Positions 57,470 to 64,000 of a DNA stretch of 64,000 bases are shown piece by piece. Position numbers and translations under genes: made by a program. The first letter of the stretch is position 1. Every line of letters starts with the position of its first letter. This DNA comes from Atriophallophorus winterbourni (taxonomy: Eukaryota > Platyhelminthes > Trematoda > Plagiorchiida > Microphallidae): assembly GCA_013407085.1 (NCBI GenBank), contig JACCGJ010020209.1:62001-126000 (forward strand), written 5' to 3'. The notes under the pieces are model-generated. The model did no database searches, was not told the DNA's origin, and worked only from the letters and a program-made list of their open reading frames with translations.

Positions 57470-58075
57470 CCGCGGATATGTTATTAAAGGTACGCGACGC
57501 AGTCCAAGCTGCACCCATATGTGACCGCTACCGTTTCGTCAAGCAGGCCGTTATATCTCTCACGGTCCCGTCTAAACGATCTAGGCTAGAGCAGCTGTTA
57601 TCGGCAACTCAGTAATTGCCAACAAAAAGCTATTACCATACTCATGGAGTTGCGCCGCCTGCTAGCGTCATCGCACATGGACGATTTATTACTAAAGGAT
57701 CTATGGCTCCGGCGTTTACCTGAGTGCGTGCAACCCATCCTCGTTGCTGCGAAAAGCACTCCGGTATCTGTGGTGCAGAAATGGCTAGCAACAGTGCTGA
57801 ATGTATCCGTCCCTATTCAGATGCACATATTTACACGGTAACCGCAAGACTATCACGCACCGCGGGTAATCCAGCCGAAATCAGCAATACGAATCTACTA
57901 TCTGAGGTTGCAACTTTACGCAATGAGGTTCAAAACCTCACACTCACCAGTAAGTCACGGTCGCATACCTCATCACGTCAACGCTCGAGTAGTCACACTA
58001 GGTCACTCGTTTGCTGGATCCATCGGAATAACAGCGATAATGCGCGGCTTTGCATGAAACCTTGAGCCTATCCCA
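57470..58075 (+). pseudogene. Gag remnant of the CsRn1-type element
   Basis: In shifting frames: VISLTVPSKRSRLEQLLSAT, then MELRRLLASSHMDDLLLKDL (57644 on), then LRRLPECVQPILVAA, LLSEVATLRNEVQNLTLTSK (57724-58065 frame), and CWIHRNNSDNARLCMKP. The last is the C-x2-H-x8-C motif of CsRn1-clade Gag. The final Cys position is preceded by a stop (TGA at about 58063). At least three breaks. Confidence 0.7.
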
Positions 58076-58169
58076 CATCGCCAGCGAAAACCTCGGTTAA
58101 GCACCTCACAACGACTACTGTCGTTGGCCCGAATAGTTTAAGTCAACACTTCTTTATCTAGGATAAGTT

Positions 58170-58560
58170 CACAGAACAACTTTTTCTGGTAGACATCGGT
58201 TACTAAATCAGTGTACTGCCGGTAGACATCTGCGCAACGTCCAATCCGTTGAGGCAAGACTTAAAGGCGGCTAACGGATCCCTTATAATAACCTACGGTC
58301 AACGCTCCTTGACCCTTGATTGAGGTTTACGTCGTGTATTTTGCTGGATTTTTACAATCGCTGCGGTTCCATTTGCGATCCTAGGCGTTGATTTCCTGCA
58401 CTCGTTCGACATTCTTTTCGATTCTCGTCGCTCACAGCTGATAGATGGGACTACTTGCCTTAAAGCTCTTGGTACCCCGAGCAGAGATGCAATGATTTCC
58501 CCTGTGTTAGCTTTTGGCGTAGTAGAACCCTGTTATGATACTTTGTTCGCGTAATATCCA
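58170..58560 (+). pseudogene. Aspartic protease remnant of the CsRn1-type element
   Basis: FLVDIGY near 58191 matches the active-site block, with D-I-G-Y where relatives have D-T-G-A or D-T-G-S. A stop follows directly (TAA), then ISVLPVD. Later AILGVDFLHSFDILFDSRRS is the typical second block. The pieces lie between Gag and RT as expected. Confidence 0.65.
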
Positions 58561-58639
58561 AAAGTATTCCAATCGTCATCGACTGCACTACTAGCGGTTA
58601 CTACACCAGTAGAACACCACATCGCCGCCATTGGTCTTC

Positions 58640-59270
58640 CGGTTTACGGAAGACCGAAGTGATTACCGCCTGAAAAGTTGCAGATCATGCCAGCACATGC
58701 TAAAATTAAGCATCATACGGCCATCTAGTAGCCCGTGGTCATTTCCGTTTCATATGGCTCCGAAAAAGACCCTTAATATTGGCGCGACTGTGGTGATTAC
58801 CGTAGGCTAAACAAGTCGACGGTACCCGTTAGGTACCCTATTCCGCGTATTCAGGACGTAACGGCCAATATTCACGTTTGTACAATTTTCAGCTAGGTAG
58901 ACCTGGTTAGGGCATACAACAAATTCGATTAGCTGGAGCGGATATACCGAAGTCGGCCGTTACTACGACGTTTGCTCTGCACGAGTTCATTCGTATGCCT
59001 TTCGGTCTGCATAATGCGGCTCAAACCTTCCAGCTATTTATGGATCAGGTTTGCCGAGGTCTCGATTTCGCGTACGTCTATCTCGACGACGTACTGATCG
59101 CTAGCTTCTCTAAGGACGACCATGTTCGCCACCTTACTGTACTAATCGATAGTTTGTCCAATCATAGGTCAACGATCAATGCGACCGAGTGCAGTGTTGC
59201 TCAGACAACAGTCGATATCCTAGGTCATCGGCCCTCGTCTGCTGGTATTTAGCCACTGGAAGGAAATACA
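58640..59270 (+). pseudogene. Reverse transcriptase remnant of the CsRn1-type element
   Basis: CGDYRRLNKSTVPVRYPIPR (about 58790-58850) and the open frame 58995-59252 with MPFGLHNAAQTFQLFMDQV, FAYVYLDDVLIAS (catalytic Asp pair intact) and TVDILGHRPSSAGI. The frame breaks on both sides. Copies DNA from the element's RNA in intact relatives. Confidence 0.8.
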
Positions 59271-59880
59271 GGAACAATCCTAAACTTTCTAGAGCACACT
59301 TCCTTTAAAGAGCTCAGACTATTTCTTGGGCTTGCATACTTTCACCACAGTGCGCGCGCGTCTTCTAGACATTAAGCGATCTTCTTCGTGGTAACGCTAA
59401 GACGTTATGTATAACGGACGAAGCCAAATCGGCATTCACGTCCCTTAAAAACATATCGCTGACATGTCATCCCTCAATCCCTATAGGCTAGGTGCATCTC
59501 TTTCGTTATTCACAGACGTATTCGCCGAAGCAGTAGGAGCAGTGCTTTAACAGTATGTAGACTAGTCATAATTTCCGATGTCGTTTTTCTTGAGGTGACA
59601 ACTACCGGCAGCGACTCGGTATACCACATTAGGTCGAGAGTTGTTAGCAGTATAACTGGGGATCAAACACTTCCGCCACATTCTGGAGGGCGGGCAGTTT
59701 ACCGTGTTCATTGATCATAAGCCCCTCTTTTAATCACAGAGCAGATCGGCGGATGTATACTCCCCAAGAGACACCTGGAATTTGTCAGTCAATTCACAAC
59801 TGACATACAACATATCTCAGTTGCTCATAACCCTGTTGCGGACGCTCTCTTTAGAATAAGCGTGGTGAGTTTCCATCTTC
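59271..59880 (+). pseudogene. RNase H remnant of the CsRn1-type element
   Basis: LFTDVFAEAVGAVL (about 59515-59555; first catalytic Asp), then GGQFTVFIDHKPL (about 59690-59730), and ISQLLITLLRTLSLE-like text near 59815 in another frame. This is the tethered RNase H, removed from function by many stops. Confidence 0.65.
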
Positions 59881-60049
59881 TCTAGGACTAAAAGGAAGCG
59901 CGGAAGCGCGAGCTGTCAACGCCGAAATCGAGCAGCTTAGGGACTTTACTTTCCTCGACATAAGACATCTCCCCTTGCTCTATGGCTCGGGTGATATCCT
60001 GTGTGACGTTTCACGGCTATAACCCGACCGCTGATTTCGTCTGCTTCCA

Positions 60050-60957
60050 GACGACGAGTGTTGAATACCTTACATAATCATTTCCATTCTGGCATCCGTG
60101 CTAGTGTTAAACTACTTACGGGTATATTTATCTGGCCGAAAGCACGTAAAGACTTTCGGACATGGGCTAAAGCGTCCAGTGTTTGTCGACACACAAAAAT
60201 CCACCGACATACAAAAGCCCATTATGAGCTTTTGTCGAACCGGATGAGCGTTTCGTTCACATTCACCTAGACCTCGTCGGCCCGTGACCACCTTTACGTG
60301 GCTATGCATACATCCGCACATGCATAGACCGTTACTCCAAGTCACCAGAGGCTGTTCTGCTACCGAACTGCTATTTAGAGAAAGTGGCGCACGCTTTCTC
60401 CGATCGTTCGGTAGCACAGTTCGGTTGTTTTAATATCGTTACATCGGACCGAGGTTCCTATTCTGCTGGCGCCTTCAGTAAATTGATGGCTAACTTTGGT
60501 TGCCAACATCACTGAACTACTGCCTACCACCCTGTGGCGAATTGTATGATGAGAAAGTTGCACAGGCAACTAAAAGCTGCGTTAATGACACACAGAGGTA
60601 GTAACTGGACCGACGTCCTACCGATTTTCATCCTATGTATAAGGTCAACCTTTAAAACCCCTTTTCATGTCACCGCCGCTGAGTTAACATACGGTCGAAC
60701 CATTGCATCACCTGACGAAAATGTCTCCCCTGCTAGACAAACACAATTTGTCTATGGAGATTATCTGGTGCGTTTGCGACACTATATGAGTCGTTTCCAC
60801 CCAACGCCCCCGCGACTTCAAGCCAAACAGTCCCACATGCCGAAGAAATTGGCACATTGCCAGTATGTCTTTGGCCGGAATGTCATGATGAAGCAACCTC
60901 TTCACCATCCTAATGCTGGACCATTTAAGATAATTCGGTGGTCCCAAAAACAGTTGT
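60050..60957 (+). pseudogene. Integrase remnant of the CsRn1-type element
   Basis: The zinc-binding start is TLHNHFHSGIRASVKLLTG then FIWPKARKDFRTW and VCRHTKIHRHTKAH (60058-60230; the second of the two Cys is His). The core follows in other frames: VTSDRGSYSAGAFSKLM (second catalytic Asp, about 60440-60490), a TTAYHPVAN block and MMRKLHRQLKAALMTHRGSN (60534-60959 frame), then TPFHVTAAELTYGRTIASPD. The canonical N-G-M-x-E is NCMMRK here, so the catalytic Glu is lost. Confidence 0.75.
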
Positions 60958-61274
60958 GAATCAGCGCGCCGGTAGACACGACACGGTCTCCATTAGTAGA
61001 GTCAAACCGGCTTTCATGAAAAATAACGTCGACCCAACCCCAGCACCACCGGTGATAACCCCTGCCTTACCCTCTACTATCTCAACGACCGCCACCACAA
61101 CAGCTAGGCGAGCAAAACGGCAACCCGTAAGGTTCGTCAACTATGTAGCAAATTTTTAACGTGTTAATATAACTTGGTATATGCCCGTTCATGTTTTTCA
61201 TACTTCACTATAACTCCGTCGTGGGCTTAAACTCATGCAGCAGAGAGTTTTTTCTTCTTACTTCTCAGGTACAC

Positions 61275-61475
61275 TCCCCTCCCGCAGTGAAAATCGTGGC
61301 TCGCGCTACTTACAGATCACAGACGCTTGTCGCCATTCTATCTAGGAGCCGAAATATACGCATTCTTCGTGTATCCCCTCGGTAAGCATGTAACTCCCGC
61401 TGTAAAAACCGTGGCACGCGCCAACCACGGATCACCGACGCTTGTCGACATCCTACCTGGTAGCCCTAACTATAA
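61275..61475 (+). repeat. 115-bp tandem duplication in the 3' part of the CsRn1-type element
   Basis: CCCGCAGTGAAAATCGTGGC (61281) recurs as CCCGCTGTAAAAACCGTGGC (61396); CAGATCACAGACGCTTGTCG (61312) recurs as CGGATCACCGACGCTTGTCG (61427). The duplication lies between integrase and the 3' LTR. Confidence 0.75.
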
Positions 61476-61977
61476 GCACACCGTCGAACACAAAACCTAT
61501 CAGACAAGGTCCTTACCAGCCCGACTACACGCCACTCTGCTTTCTCCAGGAGAGGCCATTAGCCATCCACCTTACAGGTGCATGAACTTCTCAGCACGGA
61601 CTATGTTTTCGAAGTTCCTGGTTCTTTGTTGTCGCACCTACAAATGTGCCTACATCTGCTCCTACTTGGTTAGTACTAAGACCATGACAGACGGGCGATT
61701 CCAGCTACCAGCACGTTTACCCCACGTGATACGGCTCCGGCAGCACGCTTACTCCATGTGAGACGTTATTCGGCTTAGTACTTATCGATTTTTCGTGTAT
61801 CCTATATTGGTCACCACCGACAATAGACCCATGCAGATCAAGTGCATTGGCTGACTTCGAAGTGACTGGTTGCCGAGAGACTATGTTACAGTCTGGAACT
61901 CACTGACAACGTTTGGCCAGTTCAATTGTCAATTTCTGATCAGACGGCTCCTCTGACCAGACTTATTTGAAGGGGGC

Positions 61978-62165
61978 TGTGTTACAACATTGTTTTAGTG
62001 TACATAACAATTCACCTTGATGCACACTTCCCGTTGATTGGTGTTCCGAGATTGCTTCCGCTGTACCTTTGTGCACCTTTTGACTCACACGATAAATCTT
62101 CCATCTCCTTTGCCTTTTCCCCAGCATTCTTGGGGGCATTATTGTGGTGGTCAGTGTACTACACA
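61978..62165 (+). repeat. 3' LTR (conserved part) of the CsRn1-type element
   Basis: Starts TGTGTTACAACATTGTTTTA right after the purine tract. TAACAATT, TTCCCGTTGATTGG, CTGTACCTTTGTGCAC and GCATTCTTGGGGGCATTATT match the 5' LTR with many substitutions. Confidence 0.65.
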
Positions 62166-62599
62166 GTCATATGTAGAGCACGTGTCTAGCAATGAAGTGC
62201 GCTAGTATGCGTATAATTTATTACATGTGCAGGAGAATTTTGATCCCACGAAACTGCGAACTACCTACAGATGTTCAAAGATAAGTAAAGCACCGGATAA
62301 TGACCTCAGACTTTTAAATGTTCAATTATTGCAGCCTTATTAAGTTGAGCATTATAAAAGAAACAGAAGTGTTATTTAATTCATATACTGTTTGTCTTTG
62401 GTTTCATTCACAAATGCCATTTTTAAATGCTCCATGTGAAGCTAAACATCCATGTGAACACGAATTAATCGCCCATAATTTATTATCAAGATTTTACCAT
62501 ATCCTGCACTTCTCGATTCATATTAATTGACTGTACATTTTCAGCGAGTAAATTAATTGTATGAAAGTGATATCAGTCTAACCTGCTAATAATGTTCAA
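62166..62599. other. Non-coding stretch, nothing recognised
   Basis: A 70-codon frame (62318-62530) with several Cys/His has no motif I know. Confidence 0.4.
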
Positions 62600-62690
62600 C
62601 AATAATTCACCATTTCACTTGTGTTTCAAACAATGCGGATTTTAATCATACCCAACCAATGAAAACCGGTCGACATGTGTACTTAATAGA
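62600..62690 (+). repeat. Copy of the hammerhead-bearing repeat with collapsed core
   Basis: CAATGCGGATTTTAATCATA then CCAACCAATGAAAACCGGTC and GACATGTG. The 3' core half GAAAACCGGTC is kept, but CUGANGA-helix II is reduced to CCAAT. A deletion explains it. Confidence 0.5.
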
Positions 62691-63655
62691 CATTCTTGCA
62701 GTTATTAATAATTATCAGCATGTATTCCATTCAAACTTTAATAAACGTGATGGACAATTAGCATATGAAAATTATGTAGTGATAATATACTTTCAGTAAT
62801 TGGATTAGCGCTTGAAATGTATAATTCAATCTTTGGACTCACAAGCGGTCGGACTTTTTATTTGCGTGAGATCGACGAATTCATCTGAGTGAGGATAAAT
62901 GACACAATATATTTTCTAACGATATGAAATTTATACTTGTAATTTAAATAATTCATGAGAAATACGTCGATTGAAATTCGAACTAACTAGATGCAACAGA
63001 TCTCTTTTATCATTATTTCTGATAGCATAGTAAAAATGTAGAGAATGCGAGGTGTTAAATTCTTTAGGATATTCGTGTACAAATCTTAGTTTTTATACAA
63101 ACTTTCATAACGTTCTTTGCTAAATAATTAGAGCACTAGTTTGAACATTAAACTTGTCAACCTGGGGTTCGCATCCACTTGTCAATTGCTTACTAATTTG
63201 GCTCAATCTTTCCACATACACCAATGAACCGACAGCAAAATTACAAAGACTGATCAATGCATTCAGTACGCACTTGACAAAGAATATAACACACATATAT
63301 CAGTTTTAGGCAAATCCCGTTGAAACACTTTCGTCGCAACATGGAAACACCGCTAACAACTTTGGTCTGATTTGCAGATCGAATGTGCGCCACTGAATCA
63401 GTACGAACCCACACCACAATAGACCTGTTAGACTGACATTGGAGACTTGTATAATCTTCATTAGTGACTGACGATCTCCATCTGAAAGTTTCCGTTAATG
63501 TTGACGCTTGAAGCATTTGACAATGTTTGCAATTGCTGTCAACACACATTTCGACTCTTTTTACATTTCTTCTGTGCCAGGAGCGCGATGTATTACATAT
63601 CAACTCAGGCACTTAATTTGCACTGAATTTTGTGATTAAATAAACTTGCATTTTA
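62691..63655. other. Non-coding stretch; one Cys-rich minus-strand frame
   Basis: A 123-codon minus-strand frame (63241-63612) has nine Cys (DSNCKHCQM, SLQCQSNR, LRRKCFNGICLK). I recognise no family, no signal peptide is clear at its start, and no splice sites are evident. It may be chance or part of an unrecognised exon. Confidence 0.3.
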
Positions 63656-63694
63656 TCAAAGTCATGTGTTGCTCACATCACCCGAAATTACACT

Positions 63695-63732
63695 CCACTA
63701 CATGTTTGTGGTTGTTTGCCGTCATCAGGTGG
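63695..63732 (-). ncRNA. Hammerhead ribozyme relic with changed but still palindromic helix III
   Basis: Minus strand: CCAC, CTGATGA, CGGCAAACAACCA, CAAA, helix III ACATGT, A (GUA triplet) and GTGG. Helix III ACATGU remains self-complementary although two positions differ from ACCGGU. G12 is C, so it is probably inactive. Confidence 0.5.
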
Positions 63733-63916
63733 AAACAGAATCATTAGGTTCAGTGAGCCTTGTAAGTTTTACACAAAGTTATACTTGAATGCCACTGTTG
63801 CATAGGGTTCGTACTACAAACCACGATGTTCAAACACAGAATTACTTAGTGATTCGTCTTCAAGCATTCAAGGCGCTTATGCATGCCCAATTTAATGTGT
63901 TCCTCACATCAAACAA

Positions 63917-63952
63917 TATAGGCTTCTGGCTGTTTTCTGTCAACAAGTGGAA
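63917..63952 (-). ncRNA. Degenerate hammerhead-like core, next unit
   Basis: Minus strand: CCAC, TTGTTGA, CAGAAAACAGCCA, GAAG, CCTATATT. It aligns position for position with the core, but with several core losses. Confidence 0.4.
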
Positions 63953-64000
63953 ACAGTAAGATTAGGTTCAGTTGTAAGTGGTAAGTGGTAAACAAAGTAA

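Larger units (their letters stand above)
57040..62165 (+). mobile_element. Decayed Ty3/Gypsy LTR element of CsRn1/Boudicca type
   Basis: The element is bounded by related LTR segments (57040-57200 and 61978-62165) and a purine tract GAAGGGGGC (61969-61977) just before the 3' LTR. Internal order is Gag, protease, RT, RNase H, integrase, the standard Ty3/Gypsy order. The Gag has the C-x2-H...C-type motif seen in CsRn1-clade elements of trematodes. Many stops and frameshifts make it non-functional. Its G+C is clearly higher than its surroundings. Confidence 0.8.
63656..64000 (-). repeat. Hammerhead-bearing repeat array running off the window end
   Basis: TGTGTTGCTCACATCA (63665) and TGTGTTCCTCACATCA (63896) are 231 bp apart; ACAAAGTTATACTTGAATGC (63773) and ACAAAGTAA (63992) are 219 bp apart. 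At least one and a half units are present, continuing past the window. Confidence 0.75.

Noticed and set aside
57040..62165. Endogenous retrovirus with envelope gene
   Set aside because: No envelope-like frame follows the integrase; the domains and Gag motif fit a Ty3/Gypsy retrotransposon.
1..64000. tRNA, rRNA, CRISPR, bacterial operon or prophage features
   Set aside because: None seen by eye. Composition, element types and microsatellites are those of an animal nuclear genome, not bacterial DNA.

Overview
This is a window of eukaryotic nuclear DNA, AT-rich and with no intact host gene that I can recognise. Long stretches of low coding potential separate decayed transposable elements. The mix points to a flatworm, most likely a trematode and perhaps schistosome-like: RTE-type and CR1-type non-LTR retrotransposons, a Ty3/Gypsy element of the CsRn1/Boudicca type, a second Ty3/Gypsy element of the Mag (K02A2.6-like) type, a pogo/Tigger-type DNA transposon, many (TA)n tracts, and a dispersed tandem repeat carrying hammerhead-ribozyme cores as schistosome Sm-alpha repeats do. 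The taxon is an inference from element families.

Layout. 1-2.0 kb is AT-rich DNA with nothing recognised. 2.0-9.4 kb is a four-unit tandem array (units about 870-900 bp) split by a complete RTE insertion (3849-7633, minus strand) with a 13-bp target-site duplication. 10.8-11.4 kb is a small tandem duplication, and 12061-12524 a MITE with 19-bp inverted ends between TA dinucleotides. 16.4-17.1 kb is a three-unit array of the hammerhead repeat. 17.6-19.4 kb is a minus-strand CR1 relic, and 20.7-22.8 kb an RTE fragment lacking both ends. 22.8-30.8 kb holds two plus-strand CR1 elements head to tail, each ending in TTGAATC repeats; the first is a mosaic, and the second has an ORF2 broken by one stop. 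32.4-32.8 kb holds two more hammerhead repeat units. 37.4-38.7 kb is a recent 636-bp tandem duplication with a candidate exon. 39.2-41.2 kb is a 5'-truncated, very decayed RTE. 42277-43427 is a pogo/Tigger deletion derivative with perfect 25-bp inverted ends. 48.5-52.4 kb is the Mag-type relic. 53.8-55.6 kb is a 969-bp tandem duplication followed by an inverted hammerhead repeat. 57.0-62.2 kb is the CsRn1-type relic (gag, protease, RT, RNase H and integrase in order, between short diverged LTRs). The window ends inside another hammerhead repeat array.

The most interesting signal is the dispersed repeat found at some 15 sites from 13.3 kb to the end. Its most conserved part reads as a hammerhead ribozyme: CUGANGA, a short helix II with an AAACA-like loop, GAAA, a self-complementary ACCGGU helix III, a GUC or GUA cleavage triplet, and a helix I whose strands covary between copies. 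Units of about 220-245 bp in tandem fit the Sm-alpha / metazoan retrozyme type of small non-autonomous retroelement. The tiny palindromic helix III suggests cleavage as a dimer. All element calls come from translated motifs and repeat alignment by eye; no database search was possible.
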